Source of the DNA: Pelagibacterium halotolerans B2
GTDB lineage: Bacteria; Pseudomonadota; Alphaproteobacteria; Rhizobiales; Devosiaceae
Reading direction: 5' to 3'
DNA: 64,000 nt
Assembly (NCBI RefSeq): GCF_000230555.1
Contig: NC_016078.1
Coordinates: forward strand, 3,123,001-3,187,000
Notes under the pieces: generated by a model
Database searches by the model: none
Told to the model about the DNA's origin: nothing
What the model saw: the letters and a program-made list of their open reading frames with translations, nothing else
Position numbers and translations under genes: made by a program
Shown here: in pieces, positions 48,161 through 59,673 of the stretch
How the letters are laid out: the number at the start of each line of letters is the position of its first letter
How positions within the stretch are numbered: the stretch's first letter is position 1

Positions 48161-49717
48161 ATGAAAACAACACGGTTGATGATGGGCGGCACCGTGCTCG
48201 CCCTTGCTCTTGCGCTCGGTGCACCCATTTTAGCCCAGGAAGTCGATTTCGGCGACAATTCGAGCACCTGGGCCGATGACGACCAGTGCGACGATCCGCG
48301 CTTCGAGGGCCCGGGGGCGGCGCTGATCCGCAGCCCGGTCGATGAGATGCGCGACGCCGCCGACTGCCGGGCCGCCTTCGAAGCGGGCGAAGTCACCCTT
48401 GTTGCCGTCGAGGCTCCCACCAGTCCGAACGCTGAAGACGGTGGAGACATCGATTTCGGTGACGATTCGGGAGCCTGGGCCAATGACAATGAGTGCGACG
48501 ACCCCCGTTTCGGCGGCTCGCTCGACAGCCATCTGATGGCCGACGCCACCGATTGCCGCACGGCCTACGAGGCTGGCGAGGTCACCTTTGAAGCCTCAAA
48601 CGAGGTCAGCGGCGCGGTGCAGCCGGTCGATGGCATCGATTTTGGCGATGATTCGGGCGCATGGGCCAATGATGGCGAATGCGACGATCCGCGCTTCGGC
48701 GGCTCGCTTGCGAGCCATGAGTTCGCCGACGCCACCGACTGCCGTACCGCCTATGAGGCCGGACAGGTGACCTATGATGCGCCGGACGATACGAGCGCTG
48801 CCGGCGATATCGATTTCGGCGATGATGCGGGCACCTTTGCCAACGATGGCGAGTGTGACGACCCTCGTTTTGGCGGTTCGCTGACCAGCCATGAGATGGC
48901 CGACGCCACCGACTGCCGCACCGCTTATGAAGCCGGTGAGGTGACCTATGACGCGCCCGATGACGGCGGAAGCGACGTTTCGGTCAATGACATCGATTTC
49001 GGCGATGATTCCGGCACTTGGGCCAATGATGACGAGTGCGACGATCCCCGTTTCGGCGGCTCGCTCGACAGCCATCTGATGGCCGATGCCAGCGACTGCC
49101 GCACCGCCTATGAAGCGGGCGAGGTGACCTACACCCCCTCCGATGAGTCCGGCGCAGACGTCGCAATCGGCGATATCGATTTCGGTGACGATTCAGGCAA
49201 TTGGGCCAATGACGGCGAGTGCGACGACCCCCGCTTTGGCGGCGGTCTCGACAGCCACCGCTTGGCCGACGCGACCGATTGCCGCGAGGCATTTGAAGCC
49301 GGCGACGTAACCTATCTGGGCGACGGCACGGGCGCCGTCATCATCGATGGCATCGATTTCGGCGATGATTCGGGCACCTATTCCAACGATGCCGAGTGTG
49401 ACGATCCGCGCTTTACCGGCTCGGGGGTCGGCGTCGCGCTCGACGATCATCTGATGGCCGATGCCACCGATTGCTCGACCGCCTATACTGACGGCACCGT
49501 AACGCTTGCCGACGAGTCCGGCAGCGGCGGTTCGAACGGCGATTTCCGCATCAATTTCGGCGACGATTCAAGCGCTTCGGCCCATGATGGCGTGTGCGAC
49601 GATCCGCGCTTCCAGGGACGCGGCGGGGCTCTTGAGCTGCTCGAAGCCAACATGCTCGCCGACGCCACCGATTGCCGGACGGCCTATGACGCGGGGACCG
49701 TGACCTACAATCCCTGA
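48161..49717 (+). CDS. Secreted acidic protein with eight FGDDS-CDDPRF repeats
   Basis: The protein is 518 aa. A signal peptide of about 26 residues starts MKTTRLMMGGTVLALALALG and ends PILAQ. From residue 28 there are eight units of about 55-65 residues. Each has the frame [IV]-[DN]-FGD[DN]S, then aromatic/Asn-Asp, [EQV]CDDPRF, a gly-rich or SLDSH segment, and ADATDC-TAYEAG-VT. Each repeat has two cysteines, which suggests one disulfide per unit, and many Asp/Glu residues that could bind Ca2+. The motif FGDDS..WANDGECDDPRF also occurs attached to proteases and caspase-like proteins of alphaproteobacteria, but here the protein is made of nothing else. The function is unknown. It ends before a strong terminator. 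Confidence 0.85.
   Translation: MKTTRLMMGGTVLALALALGAPILAQEVDFGDNSSTWADDDQCDDPRFEGPGAALIRSPVDEMRDAADCRAAFEAGEVTLVAVEAPTSPNAEDGGDIDFGDDSGAWANDNECDDPRFGGSLDSHLMADATDCRTAYEAGEVTFEASNEVSGAVQPVDGIDFGDDSGAWANDGECDDPRFGGSLASHEFADATDCRTAYEAGQVTYDAPDDTSAAGDIDFGDDAGTFANDGECDDPRFGGSLTSHEMADATDCRTAYEAGEVTYDAPDDGGSDVSVNDIDFGDDSGTWANDDECDDPRFGGSLDSHLMADASDCRTAYEAGEVTYTPSDESGADVAIGDIDFGDDSGNWANDGECDDPRFGGGLDSHRLADATDCREAFEAGDVTYLGDGTGAVIIDGIDFGDDSGTYSNDAECDDPRFTGSGVGVALDDHLMADATDCSTAYTDGTVTLADESGSGGSNGDFRINFGDDSSASAHDGVCDDPRFQGRGGALELLEANMLADATDCRTAYDAGTVTYNP
48242..49714 (+). repeat. Eight tandem coding repeats (about 165-200 nt each)
   Basis: The units encode the FGDDS/CDDPRF modules. The inner units 2-6 are the most alike and units 1, 7 and 8 carry an insertion after CDDPRF. 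Nucleotide identity between inner units is high (for example GATTTCGGCGATGATTCGGG recurs), which would favour unequal recombination and change in copy number. Confidence 0.85.
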
Positions 49718-49735
49718 ACTCGGACACTCCAAAAC

Positions 49736-49772
49736 AAAAAGGCCGCATCCCCTTGCGGATGCGGCCTTTTTT
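49736..49772. terminator. Bidirectional intrinsic terminator
   Basis: AAAAAGGCCGCATCC pairs with GGATGCGGCCTTTTTT around CCTTGC, giving A/T runs on both sides. It lies between the converging repeat-protein gene (stop 49717) and lpdA (stop 49793) and can stop both. Confidence 0.95.
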
Positions 49773-49792
49773 GTGCGTAGCGGGCTTGGCCG

Positions 49793-51199
49793 TCAGATGT
49801 GGATAGACCCGTCGCCCAGCCCCAGCGCGGCTTCGCGCACCGCTTCGCTCATGGTTGGGTGAGCATGGCAGGTGCGGGCCAGATCCTCGGACGAACCGCC
49901 AAATTCCATCAGCACCGCGGCCTCGTGGATCATTTCGCCGGCGCCCTTGCCCACGATGTGACAGCCCAGAACCCGGTCGGTTTCCTTATCGGCGAGGATC
50001 TTGACGAACCCCTGTGGCGCGAGCATCGCCTTGGCCCGGCCATTGGCGGTAAAGGGAAATTTCGCCGCCTTGTAGGCAATACCCTCGGCTTTGAGGTCCT
50101 CCTCGGTCTTGCCGACCGAGGCGACTTCGGGGTTGGTGTAAACGACGCCTGGGATGACGGAATAGTTGACGTGCCCGGCCTGGCCGGCGAGGATTTCGGC
50201 AATCGCGATGCCCTCGTCCTCGGCCTTGTGGGCCAGCATCGGGCCGGCGATCACATCGCCGATCGCATAGATGCCGTCGAGATTTGTCTTGTAATGTCCG
50301 TTGGTTACCACCCGGCCGCGCTTGTCGCGCTCTATGCCCAGATCGTCCAGTCCGAGCCCGTCGGTGAAGGGGATACGACCGATCGAGACGAGGGCGATGT
50401 CGGTTTCAAGCGTTGTCGCTTCCCCGCCGGCGGTGGGTTCGAGGGTCGCGACGAGACCCGATTCGGTCTTTTCGATGCCTGTCACTTTCGTGCCCAGCTT
50501 GAAGTCAAACCCTTGTTTTGACAGCATTCTCTGGAACTGTTTGGCGACGTCGAGGTCCATGCCAGGCAGAATGCGATCGAGGAATTCGACGACCGTGACC
50601 TTGGCGCCGAGGCGGGCCCAGACCGAACCGAGCTCCAGCCCGATGACGCCTGCACCGATAACCAGCAGGTTATCCGGCACCTTGTCGAGCTTCAGGGCGC
50701 CGGTCGAGGTGACGATCTTTTCTTCGTCGATCTCGATTCCGGGCAGATTGGCCGAGACCGAGCCGGTGGCGATGACGATGTTCTTGGTTTCGATCTCGGT
50801 TGCCGAACCATCCTCGGCAGTGACCGTCACCTTGCCCTGCGCGGCAATTTTCCCGGTGCCCTTGAAAGCGGTTATCTTGTTCTTTTTGAAAAGATATTCG
50901 ATGCCGCCAGTGTTCGACGCCACCGTATCGTCCTTGTGCGCCATCATGGCGGGCAGGTTGAGCTTTGGCGCGCCGACCTCGATGCCGAGCTGGGGGAAGG
51001 TGTGACCGGCTTCCTCGAACATTTCCGAAGCGTGCAGCAGCGCCTTGGACGGTATGCAGCCGATATTGAGGCAGGTGCCGCCAAAACTCGGCCATTTCTC
51101 GACAACGGCGACCTTCATGCCAAGCTGCGCGGCGCGAATGGCGCAGACATAACCACCCGGTCCGGTGCCGATTACGGTAAGATCAAATGTGTCGGCCAT
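49793..51199 (-). CDS. lpdA: Dihydrolipoyl dehydrogenase (E3)
   Basis: The protein is 468 aa. The FAD fold starts [19 protein letters not shown]. The redox-active disulfide is in [19 protein letters not shown]. The NAD fold has [20 protein letters not shown]. The catalytic His is in [10 protein letters not shown] near the C-terminus. It reoxidises the lipoyl arm of the 2-oxoglutarate dehydrogenase complex and perhaps other complexes. It is the last gene of the TCA block, separated from sucB by a MAPEG gene. Confidence 0.98.
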   Translation of the reverse strand: MADTFDLTVIGTGPGGYVCAIRAAQLGMKVAVVEKWPSFGGTCLNIGCIPSKALLHASEMFEEAGHTFPQLGIEVGAPKLNLPAMMAHKDDTVASNTGGIEYLFKKNKITAFKGTGKIAAQGKVTVTAEDGSATEIETKNIVIATGSVSANLPGIEIDEEKIVTSTGALKLDKVPDNLLVIGAGVIGLELGSVWARLGAKVTVVEFLDRILPGMDLDVAKQFQRMLSKQGFDFKLGTKVTGIEKTESGLVATLEPTAGGEATTLETDIALVSIGRIPFTDGLGLDDLGIERDKRGRVVTNGHYKTNLDGIYAIGDVIAGPMLAHKAEDEGIAIAEILAGQAGHVNYSVIPGVVYTNPEVASVGKTEEDLKAEGIAYKAAKFPFTANGRAKAMLAPQGFVKILADKETDRVLGCHIVGKGAGEMIHEAAVLMEFGGSSEDLARTCHAHPTMSEAVREAALGLGDGSIHI

Positions 51200-51242
51200 C
51201 AGTTCATGTCCTCAAATCAGTCGATTGTTTGCGGCGGCTGTC

Positions 51243-51632
51243 TCAGACGATCAGCCCGATTGTCATGGCGACCAGACCCAGCGAGGCGAGGATCCAGACC
51301 ATGGAGCGGAAATAGGAAATACCTTGCAGATACAAGGGGATATAGACAATGCGGCCCAAAATGTAGAGCGCGGTGCCGCCCTGGGTGAGCCAGTCCGAAC
51401 CGTTCGAGACCACCACCGCCAGCGCCAGCGCGACAAAGGCGGGATAGGTCTCGAGATAGTTCTCGACCATGCGCTTGGCCCGACCGGCCCGACCGGTGAG
51501 CGGGGTGCCCTCGTCGCGCGGACCGGCATTGTATTCGCGGCCCAATTGCGCGGTCAGAAGCAGCGCCTGGATGGTGATCTGCGCGAAAAGCAGCACCACC
51601 GAAACAACCACCATCCATAACTCAAAGGTCAT
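51243..51632 (-). CDS. MAPEG-family membrane protein
   Basis: The protein is 129 aa from ATG 51632 (MTFELWMVVVSVVLLFAQIT), with GGGGAG 10 nt upstream. It has four membrane helices. GREYNAGPRDEGTPLTGRAG after helix 1 and RMVENYLETYPAFVALALA are the MAPEG signature (the R...N..E pattern that binds glutathione in relatives). The FELA is typical of bacterial members whose role is unknown; this protein shows the equivalent YLETYPAF. It is set between sucB and lpdA and transcribed with them. Confidence 0.85.
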   Translation of the reverse strand: MTFELWMVVVSVVLLFAQITIQALLLTAQLGREYNAGPRDEGTPLTGRAGRAKRMVENYLETYPAFVALALAVVVSNGSDWLTQGGTALYILGRIVYIPLYLQGISYFRSMVWILASLGLVAMTIGLIV

Positions 51633-51745
51633 GCTTTGAACGCTCCCCTTGGGCAATGTTGGCTCGAAAATCTATGGACTTGAGTGTTCGGTGGCCCAAG
51701 ATTGCCAAACATTGCCGTTTCGGTGTTGCCGCCCTTCGAAATGGC

Positions 51746-52978
51746 CTAGAGATCGAGAACAAGACGCTGGGGATCTTCCAGGCTCTCCTTGACGCGAACC
51801 AGGAAGGTGACCGCTTCCTTGCCATCGACGATCCGGTGATCGTAAGAGAGCGCCAGATACATCATGGGGCGGATAACGACCTGCCCGCCAACCGCGACGG
51901 GACGCTCCTGAATCTTGTGCATGCCCAGAATGCCCGACTGGGGGGCATTGAGGATGGGGGTGCTCATCAACGAGCCGTAGACACCGCCATTGGAGATGGT
52001 GAAGGTGCCGCCCTGCATGTCGGCCATGGAAAGCTGGCCGTCGCGCGCCGCGCGTCCGAGCCGGGCGATTTCCTTTTCGATCTCGGCGATGGTCATCTGG
52101 TCGGCATCGCGCACCACCGGGACGACGAGACCCTTTTCAGTGCCCACGGCCACCCCGATATGGGCGAAGTTCTTGTAGATGATGTCGGTGCCGTCGATCT
52201 CGGCGTTGACCGCCGGGATTTCTTTCAGCGCATGGACCACGGCCCTGGTGAAAAAGCCCATGAAGCCGAGCTTGACGCCATGCTTTTTCTCGAACAGTTC
52301 CTTGTAGGAATTGCGCAGATCCATGACCGGCTTCATGTCCACCTCGTTAAAGGTGGTGAGCATGGCCGCCGAGTTCTGGGCATCCTTCAACCGCTTGGCG
52401 ATGGTCTGGCGCAAACGGGTCATCTTGACCCGCTCTTCCCCACCCTGGTCCTCGGCCCGTGCGGCGCGCGGAGCGGCCGGAGCCGGGGCCTCGGTTTTTG
52501 CCGCGCCGGTATTGTCGAGCGCCTTGAGCACATCTTCTTTCAGGACCTGGCCGCGCTTGCCCGAACCTGAAACCGAGGACGGATCGACGTCGCGCTCGGC
52601 CATCAGCTTGGCAGCCGAGGGGGCGGGCGGCATTTCGGTCTTGGCGGCGGGAGCAGGAGCCTCGGCAGGCTTGGCGTCCTGCTTGGGCGCTTCGGCTTTA
52701 GGCTCTTCCTTGGGCGCTTCGGCCGATTTGGCCGGGACGGCGCCGGCGGCAATCGCCGCGATCAGCGCGCCGACTTCGACGGTATCGCCCTCATTGACCG
52801 AGATGGCTTCGAGCGTGCCCGAAACCGGGGCGGGAACCTCGATGGTCACCTTGTCGGTTTCAAGCTCGACGATGGGCTCGTCGGCCGAGACGGCATCGCC
52901 GACCTTTTTGAACCATTGCCCGATGGTGGCTTCGGTAACGCTTTCGCCCAGGGTCGGGACGCGGACTTCAGTGGACAT
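51746..52978 (-). CDS. sucB: Dihydrolipoyl succinyltransferase, E2 of the 2-oxoglutarate dehydrogenase complex
   Basis: The protein is 410 aa from ATG 52978 ([20 protein letters not shown]). The lipoyl domain (1-77) carries the modified lysine in ETDKVTIEV. An Ala/Pro/Glu linker follows, then the E1/E3-binding domain (about 120-160, [20 protein letters not shown]). The catalytic domain ends with [19 protein letters not shown], which has the catalytic His and Asp. It transfers succinyl from the lipoyl arm to CoA. It lies 67 nt after sucA. Confidence 0.98.
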   Translation of the reverse strand: MSTEVRVPTLGESVTEATIGQWFKKVGDAVSADEPIVELETDKVTIEVPAPVSGTLEAISVNEGDTVEVGALIAAIAAGAVPAKSAEAPKEEPKAEAPKQDAKPAEAPAPAAKTEMPPAPSAAKLMAERDVDPSSVSGSGKRGQVLKEDVLKALDNTGAAKTEAPAPAAPRAARAEDQGGEERVKMTRLRQTIAKRLKDAQNSAAMLTTFNEVDMKPVMDLRNSYKELFEKKHGVKLGFMGFFTRAVVHALKEIPAVNAEIDGTDIIYKNFAHIGVAVGTEKGLVVPVVRDADQMTIAEIEKEIARLGRAARDGQLSMADMQGGTFTISNGGVYGSLMSTPILNAPQSGILGMHKIQERPVAVGGQVVIRPMMYLALSYDHRIVDGKEAVTFLVRVKESLEDPQRLVLDL

Positions 52979-53045
52979 CTCTCGTATCCTTCCAATTCGC
53001 TTTGGGGTCCCGGCAGCGCCGGGCTCGTCAATCTCGGTTTCGGGC

Positions 53046-56033
53046 TTACTCGAAAGCTTCGTCCAGGAACGCCTGGAGCTGGGCGACATGGGTGCGCATC
53101 AGGCCCGTGGCGGTCGAGGCCGAAGCCGGCCGGCCCACATAGCGCGGACGCCCGCCCGGACGGCCCATCTGTTCGAGCACCCATTCGATATAGGGCTGAA
53201 CGAACGACCAGGCGCCCATGTTCTTGGGCTCTTCCTGGCACCAGACGACTTCGGCGTTCTGGAACCGGCTCAACTCGTCGATCAGCGCCTTGGCCGGGAA
53301 CGGGTAGAGCTGTTCGAGACGCATCAGATACACATCGTTGATGCCGCGCTTTTCGCGATCTTCCAGGAGGTCGTAATAAACCTTGCCCGTGCAGATCACC
53401 ACGCGCCGAATCTTGTCGTCGCCCACAAGGTTGATCTCGGTCTTGGGCAGGCCCGGCGCCTCGGCATCGTCCCAGAGCAGGCGATGGAAGAAGGTATCCG
53501 AGCCCATCTCGCCCAGCCCCGACACGGCCCGCTTGTGGCGGAGCAGCGATTTGGGGGTCATGATAATGAGCGGCTTGCGGAAGTCGCGCTTGAGCTGCCG
53601 GCGCAGCGCATGGAAATAATTGGCCGGCGTCGTGCAGTTGAGCACCTGCATATTGTCTTCGGCGCAAAGCTGCAGGAACCGCTCGGGGCGGGCCGAGGAA
53701 TGCTCGGGCCCCTGGCCTTCATAGCCATGCGGCAGCAGCATCACCAGACCGCTCATGCGCAGCCATTTGCGCTCGCCCGAGGAAATGAACTGGTCGATGA
53801 CCACCTGGGCGCCGTTGACGAAATCGCCGAACTGGGCTTCCCAGACCGTGAGCGCATTGGGCTCGGCCAGCGAATAGCCATATTCGAACCCGAGCACCGC
53901 TTCTTCGGAAAGCAGCGAGTTGATGACCTCGTAGCGGGCCTGGCCGTCGACAAGATTGTTGAGCGGGGTGAAGGTGGATTCGTTTTCCTGATCGTAGAGC
54001 ACCGAATGGCGCTGGGAGAACGTACCGCGTTCCACGTCCTGTCCCGAAAGGCGGACCGGGTGGCCGTCTTCGAGCAGCGAGGCGAAGGCCAGGGCCTCGG
54101 CGGTGGCCCAATCGATGCCCTCGCCTTCGGCAATCATCTTCTTGCGGTTGTCGAGGAACCTCTGGACGGTGCGGTGCGCATGGAAATCGCCCGGCACGGT
54201 TGTCAGCTTTTCGCCAAGCGCTTTCAGGCGCTCCATCTCGATGCCGGTGACGCCCCGGCGCGGGCCATCGACTTCGGCAAGCTTGATGTTCTTCCAGGCG
54301 CCGTCGAGCCAGTCTGCCTTGTTGGGGCGGTAATCCTGGCCGGCCTCGAATTCGCTATCGAGCCTGGCGCGCCATTCGGCCTTGAGGGCATCGAACTCCT
54401 CGGCCGTGAGCACGCCTTCCTCGACAAGCTTGTTGCCGTAGATTTCCAGCGTCGTCTTGTGCCCGCGAATGGCCTTGTACATCAGCGGCTGGGTAAAGCT
54501 GGGCTCATCGCCTTCATTGTGGCCGAACCGGCGGTAGCAGAACATGTCGATGACGACCGGGCGGCCGAATTTCTGGCGGAACTCGACGGCGATCTTGGCG
54601 GCATAGACAACGGCTTCGGGATCGTCGCCATTGCAATGGAAGACCGGCGCCTCGATCATCTTGGCCACGTCCGTCGGATAGGGCGAGGAGCGCGAGAAGT
54701 GCGGCGAGGTGGTGAACCCGATCTGGTTGTTGACCACGAAATGGATCGACCCGCCGGTGCGGTGCCCCTTAAGGCCCGAAAGCGCGAAACATTCGGCGAC
54801 CACGCCCTGCCCGGCAAAGGCCGCATCGCCATGCAAAAGGAGCGGCAGGACCGCGGTGCGATCGGTGTCGCGCGTATCGGCGACGAACCGTCCCTCGATT
54901 GCCGAAAGCTGATCCTGCTTGGCGCGCGCCTTGCCCAGCACAACGGGATTGACGATTTCCAGGTGGCTGGGGTTGGCGGTGAGCGAAAGGTGAACCTTGT
55001 TGCCGTCGAACTCGCGGTCCGACGATGCGCCCAGATGATATTTGACGTCGCCCGACCCTTCCACATCGTCAGGATAGAACGCGCCGCCCTTGAATTCATG
55101 AAACAGCGCGCGATGGGGCTTGGCCATCAACTGGGTCAGAACGTTGAGACGCCCGCGATGGGGCATGCCCAGAACGATATCCTTTACCCCCAGCGCGCCG
55201 CCGCGCTTGACGATCTGTTCGAGCGCCGGGATCAGCGATTCCCCACCATCGAGACCGAACCGCTTGGTGCCGGTATATTTGACGTCGAGAAACTTTTCGA
55301 ACCCTTCGGCTTCGGCCAGCTTATTGAGGATCGCCCGCTTGCCCTGGGGGGTGAAGGTGATTTCCTTGTCGGGCCCTTCGATACGCTCCTGGATCCAGGC
55401 CTTGGCCTCGGGATCGGAGATGTGCATGAACTCGATGCCCAGCGTGCCGCAATAGGTGCGGCGCAGGATTTCGAGCATCTGGGGCACTGTGGCAAATTCG
55501 AGCCCGAGATAATTGTCGATGAAGATTTCGCGGGTGTAATCGGCCTCGGAAAATCCATAGGCCGCCGGATCGAGCTCGGGGGCTTCCTCGCGATTTTCCA
55601 GCCCGAGCGGGTCGAGATTGGCGTGCAGATGGCCGCGCATGCGATAGGCGCGGATCATCATGATGGCGTGGATCGAATCCCGAGTCGCCTGCATGACCGC
55701 TTCGGTCGAAACCACCTCGCCGCCGGCCCTGGCCTTTTCGGTGACTGCCTTTTGAGCCTTGACCGCCACTTCGCCCCAATTGCCATCGAGCGCCGAGATC
55801 ATCTCGCCATTGGAGGCACGCGGCCAGTCGGCGCGCTGCCAGCTCGGGCCATCGGCGTTTTTCGTTACGCAATCGGCACTGTCGGCAAGATTGTCGAAGA
55901 ACTCCGCCCAGCTCGGATCGACGCTTTTCGCATCGCTCTTGTAGCGGGCGTACAGCGCGTCGATGTAATCGGCATTGCCGCCATAAAGGAAGGAAGTGAG
56001 GAGGAACGCTTCGTTCTGGTCCTGTCGTGCCAT
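53046..56033 (-). CDS. sucA: 2-oxoglutarate dehydrogenase E1
   Basis: The protein is 995 aa from ATG 56033 ([20 protein letters not shown]); the frame opens 35 codons earlier but those lie in a repeat. The N-terminal arm is [20 protein letters not shown]. The thiamine diphosphate domain includes [24 protein letters not shown] and the [10 protein letters not shown] motif. The C-terminal half has [20 protein letters not shown] and [13 protein letters not shown]. It decarboxylates 2-oxoglutarate and passes the succinyl group to SucB. It lies in the sucC-sucD-sucA-sucB order. Confidence 0.98.
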   Translation of the reverse strand: MARQDQNEAFLLTSFLYGGNADYIDALYARYKSDAKSVDPSWAEFFDNLADSADCVTKNADGPSWQRADWPRASNGEMISALDGNWGEVAVKAQKAVTEKARAGGEVVSTEAVMQATRDSIHAIMMIRAYRMRGHLHANLDPLGLENREEAPELDPAAYGFSEADYTREIFIDNYLGLEFATVPQMLEILRRTYCGTLGIEFMHISDPEAKAWIQERIEGPDKEITFTPQGKRAILNKLAEAEGFEKFLDVKYTGTKRFGLDGGESLIPALEQIVKRGGALGVKDIVLGMPHRGRLNVLTQLMAKPHRALFHEFKGGAFYPDDVEGSGDVKYHLGASSDREFDGNKVHLSLTANPSHLEIVNPVVLGKARAKQDQLSAIEGRFVADTRDTDRTAVLPLLLHGDAAFAGQGVVAECFALSGLKGHRTGGSIHFVVNNQIGFTTSPHFSRSSPYPTDVAKMIEAPVFHCNGDDPEAVVYAAKIAVEFRQKFGRPVVIDMFCYRRFGHNEGDEPSFTQPLMYKAIRGHKTTLEIYGNKLVEEGVLTAEEFDALKAEWRARLDSEFEAGQDYRPNKADWLDGAWKNIKLAEVDGPRRGVTGIEMERLKALGEKLTTVPGDFHAHRTVQRFLDNRKKMIAEGEGIDWATAEALAFASLLEDGHPVRLSGQDVERGTFSQRHSVLYDQENESTFTPLNNLVDGQARYEVINSLLSEEAVLGFEYGYSLAEPNALTVWEAQFGDFVNGAQVVIDQFISSGERKWLRMSGLVMLLPHGYEGQGPEHSSARPERFLQLCAEDNMQVLNCTTPANYFHALRRQLKRDFRKPLIIMTPKSLLRHKRAVSGLGEMGSDTFFHRLLWDDAEAPGLPKTEINLVGDDKIRRVVICTGKVYYDLLEDREKRGINDVYLMRLEQLYPFPAKALIDELSRFQNAEVVWCQEEPKNMGAWSFVQPYIEWVLEQMGRPGGRPRYVGRPASASTATGLMRTHVAQLQAFLDEAFE

Positions 56034-56105
56034 TTCGCTCTCGATTGGGGGTCCCGATCCCCCGGGTGGTAATTCATTCAACCTGCCCGTTGCCGGTATT
56101 GGCTT

Positions 56106-56157
56106 GTCGCGGTTCCGAACCGAAAAAGTGGTGACCACTTTTTCTGGAAACGCTCCT
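56106..56157. repeat. Intergenic repeat, CTAG-ended family, short copy with perfect palindrome
   Basis: GTCGCGGTTCCGAACCGAAA, then AAGTGGTGACCACTTTTTCT and GGAAACGCTC correspond to the inner part of the family. 56123-56143 is a perfect palindrome (AAAAAGTGGT/ACCACTTTTT) with flanking A and T runs, which could also end transcription from either side. It lies between sucD and sucA. Confidence 0.55.
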
Positions 56158-56211
56158 ATGGGCCACCAAATTCGGTCGAACTATGACGGCGGCGCCGTCT
56201 CGTTTTGGTTA

Positions 56212-56237
56212 ACCGGGGCCTAAAAGCCGGCCCCGGT
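56212..56237. terminator. GC-rich hairpin after sucD
   Basis: ACCGGGGCC and GGCCCCGGT pair perfectly around TAAAAGCC, 17 nt after the sucD stop. No T-run follows on the minus strand, so it may be a partial terminator or an RNA-stability element inside the operon. Confidence 0.45.
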
Positions 56238-56253
56238 CAAAAATCGCCTTCGA

Positions 56254-57156
56254 TCAGCCCTTGAGGACCTCGACCAGCGTGGTGCCCAGACGCGCCGGCG
56301 AGGGCGAGACCTTGATGCCCGCCGCTTCCATTGCGGCGATTTTCGATTCCGCGTCGCCCTTGCCGCCCGAGACCACGGCACCCGCGTGACCCATGGTCTT
56401 GCCCTTGGGTGCGGTGCGGCCCGCGATGAACCCGGCCATGGGTTTCGAACGACCCTTCTTGGCTTCGTCGATCAGGAACTGGGCGGCGTCTTCTTCGGCC
56501 GAGCCGCCGATTTCGCCGATCATGATGATCGATTGCGTGGCGTCGTCGGCCAGGAACATTTCGAGCACGTCGATGAATTCGGTGCCCTTGACCGGATCGC
56601 CGCCGATGCCGACCGCCGTGGTCTGGCCAAGGCCTTCATTTGTGGTCTGGAACACGGCTTCATATGTAAGCGTGCCCGAGCGCGACACAATGCCCACCGA
56701 GCCCTTGCGGAAGATCGAACCGGGCATGATGCCGATCTTGCATTCTTCCGGGGTGAGGATGCCGGGGCAGTTGGGGCCGAGCAGACGCGAATTGGAGCGG
56801 TCGAGGCGCGCCTTCACCCGCACCATGTCGGACACCGGGATGCCCTCGGTGATGCATGTGATGAACGGGATTTCCGCTTCGATCGCCTCGATGATGGCAT
56901 CGGCCGCGCCCGCGGGGGGCACATAGATGACCGAAGCGTCCGCGCCGGTCTTTTCCTTGCCCTCGGCGACGGTCGCAAAGATGGGAAGCTGTTCCCCGCC
57001 GGCGCCCGACCAGGTTTCTCCGCCCTTTTTGGGGTGGATACCGCCGACCATCTGGGTGCCGTAATAGGCGAGCGCCTGTTCGGTGTGGAAGGTCCCCGTC
57101 TTGCCGGTCAGGCCCTGGACGAGGATCTTGGTGTTCTTGTCAACGAGAATGGACAT
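56254..57156 (-). CDS. sucD: Succinyl-CoA synthetase subunit alpha
   Basis: The protein is 300 aa, starting [20 protein letters not shown]. The CoA-binding Rossmann domain is at 1-130 ([13 protein letters not shown]). The phosphohistidine lies in [15 protein letters not shown] near the C-terminus, in the usual place. With SucC it makes ATP or GTP from succinyl-CoA. It begins 30 nt after the sucC stop. Confidence 0.98.
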   Translation of the reverse strand: MSILVDKNTKILVQGLTGKTGTFHTEQALAYYGTQMVGGIHPKKGGETWSGAGGEQLPIFATVAEGKEKTGADASVIYVPPAGAADAIIEAIEAEIPFITCITEGIPVSDMVRVKARLDRSNSRLLGPNCPGILTPEECKIGIMPGSIFRKGSVGIVSRSGTLTYEAVFQTTNEGLGQTTAVGIGGDPVKGTEFIDVLEMFLADDATQSIIMIGEIGGSAEEDAAQFLIDEAKKGRSKPMAGFIAGRTAPKGKTMGHAGAVVSGGKGDAESKIAAMEAAGIKVSPSPARLGTTLVEVLKG

Positions 57157-57186
57157 GTCTTTGGCTAAATCCTGTCTGTTCGGGCT

Positions 57187-58377
57187 TTAAGCGACCGCCG
57201 CAACGATCTTCTGGGCGGCGTCATCGAGATCGTCGGCGGCGGTGATCGCCAGCCCCGATTCGTTGAGGATCTTCTTGCCCAGTTCGACATTGGTGCCTTC
57301 GAGGCGCACGACCAGCGGAATGGTCAGGCCCACTTCCTTGACGGCGGCGACGACGCCCTCGGCGATCACGTCGCACTTCATGATGCCGCCGAAGATATTG
57401 ACCAGAATGCCCTCGACCTTGGGGTCGGCGGTGATGATCTTGAAGGCCGCCGCGACCTTTTCCTTGCTGGCGCCGCCGCCCACGTCACAGAAGTTCGCCG
57501 GCTCCTTGCCGTAGAGATGGATGATGTCCATGGTCGCCATGGCAAGCCCGGCGCCATTGACCATGCAGCCGATATTGCCGTCCATGGGCACATAGGCCAG
57601 GTCCCATTTGGACGCTTCGATTTCCTTGGCGTCTTCCTCGGTCTCGTCGCGCAGGGCGACGATGTCGGAATGGCGGAACAGGGCGTTGCCGTCGAAAGAG
57701 ACCTTGGCATCGAGAACGCGCAGATGGCCGTCGGTCATCACGATCAGCGGGTTGATTTCGAGCAGCGCCATGTCTTTTTCGACGAACGCCTTGTAGAGCG
57801 CCGGAAAGAGGGACTTGGCGTCCTCGGCGGCAGCACCCTCGAGTTTGAGAGCGCTCGAAATCTCGGTCACGTTGGCGGCGCTGACGCCCGCTTCGGGATC
57901 GATGGCGACGGTGACGATCTTTTCGGGCGTGTCGTGGGCGACCTGCTCGATGTCCATGCCGCCTTCGGTGGACACAACGAACGCCACCTTGCCGACCGAG
58001 CGGTCGACCAGCAGCGAGCAGTAGAGCTCACGATCGATATCGGCGCCGTCCTCGATATAGAGGCGGTTGACCTGCTTGCCCGCATCGCCGGTCTGGGCGG
58101 TGACAAGGGTGTTGCCGAGCATGTCACGAACATTGGCCACGACCTCGTCGATCGACTTGGCGAGCCGCACGCCGCCCTTGGCGTCGGGCCCGAGTTCCTT
58201 GAACTTGCCCTTGCCGCGCCCGCCGGCGTGGATCTGGGACTTGACCACATAAAGCGGGCCGGGAAGCGATTTTGCAGCCGCTTCGGCCTCCTCGGCACTC
58301 ATGATGGCCACGCCCTTGGCGACCGGGGCGCCGTAGCCCTTGAGCAGTTCCTTGGCCTGGTATTCGTGAATGTTCAT
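57187..58377 (-). CDS. sucC: Succinyl-CoA synthetase subunit beta
   Basis: The protein is 396 aa starting [20 protein letters not shown]. The ATP-grasp domain (about 1-240) has [20 protein letters not shown] and [12 protein letters not shown]. The C-terminal ligase domain has [20 protein letters not shown]. It binds the nucleotide and succinate. It lies 73 nt downstream of the mdh stop, after a hairpin terminator. Confidence 0.98.
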   Translation of the reverse strand: MNIHEYQAKELLKGYGAPVAKGVAIMSAEEAEAAAKSLPGPLYVVKSQIHAGGRGKGKFKELGPDAKGGVRLAKSIDEVVANVRDMLGNTLVTAQTGDAGKQVNRLYIEDGADIDRELYCSLLVDRSVGKVAFVVSTEGGMDIEQVAHDTPEKIVTVAIDPEAGVSAANVTEISSALKLEGAAAEDAKSLFPALYKAFVEKDMALLEINPLIVMTDGHLRVLDAKVSFDGNALFRHSDIVALRDETEEDAKEIEASKWDLAYVPMDGNIGCMVNGAGLAMATMDIIHLYGKEPANFCDVGGGASKEKVAAAFKIITADPKVEGILVNIFGGIMKCDVIAEGVVAAVKEVGLTIPLVVRLEGTNVELGKKILNESGLAITAADDLDDAAQKIVAAVA

Positions 58378-58415
58378 TGCAGGTTCGAACCTTTTTTAAC
58401 GTTCGGCAGAAAGGG

Positions 58416-58441
58416 AAAAGCCCGGAGGCGGAACCTCCGGG
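58416..58441 (-). terminator. Hairpin terminator between mdh and sucC
   Basis: CCCGGAGG and CCTCCGGG pair around a 5-nt loop; on the minus strand CTTTT follows directly. It sits 9 nt after the mdh stop and 38 nt before the sucC start, so it may reduce read-through from mdh into sucCDAB. Confidence 0.7.
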
Positions 58442-58450
58442 CCGGATCGG

Positions 58451-59425
<975 letters not shown>

Positions 59426-59582
59426 CTATAGGTAAAGTAACGTTTTCCTCGCGCCCTCCATAGACCTTGTGACCTTTGGACGCAAGTGAACCCTTCGTCT
59501 AACGATCAAGGATTGTTTGGAAGGAGCGCCAACCTCCGGCGCCGAAGCGGCCGGAGGTGCAATGCGGCGAGGCTGGGGGTAC

Positions 59583-59609
59583 TGGATCCCTGATCAGGTC
59601 CGGGATGAC
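59583..59609. repeat. Intergenic palindromic repeat (GGATCC...GGATGAC family), half unit
   Basis: The unit reads TGGATCCCTGATCAGGTCCG and GGATGAC and matches the right half of the family seen at 3662-3956 and 63031-63129. Next to it a separate hairpin (59533-59557) pairs CCTCCGGC with GCCGGAGG. The whole gap 59414-59673 shows no gene and should hold the mdh promoter. Confidence 0.6.
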
Positions 59610-59673
59610 AATGGGAAGGGAGAAAGGAGAGAGACGGACCAAGTTCAAGACTTTCCCCGCTACGTCAATTAAG

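Noticed and set aside
48242..49714. Regular repeats that could suggest a CRISPR array
   Set aside because: The units are 165-200 nt, coding, in frame and vary at synonymous sites. There are no short direct repeats with unique spacers and no cas genes.
52311..56072. Very long open frame (1253 codons) on the plus strand opposite sucA and sucB
   Set aside because: It is antisense to well-recognised genes in GC-rich DNA, where reverse frames stay open by codon bias; the translation has no family character.
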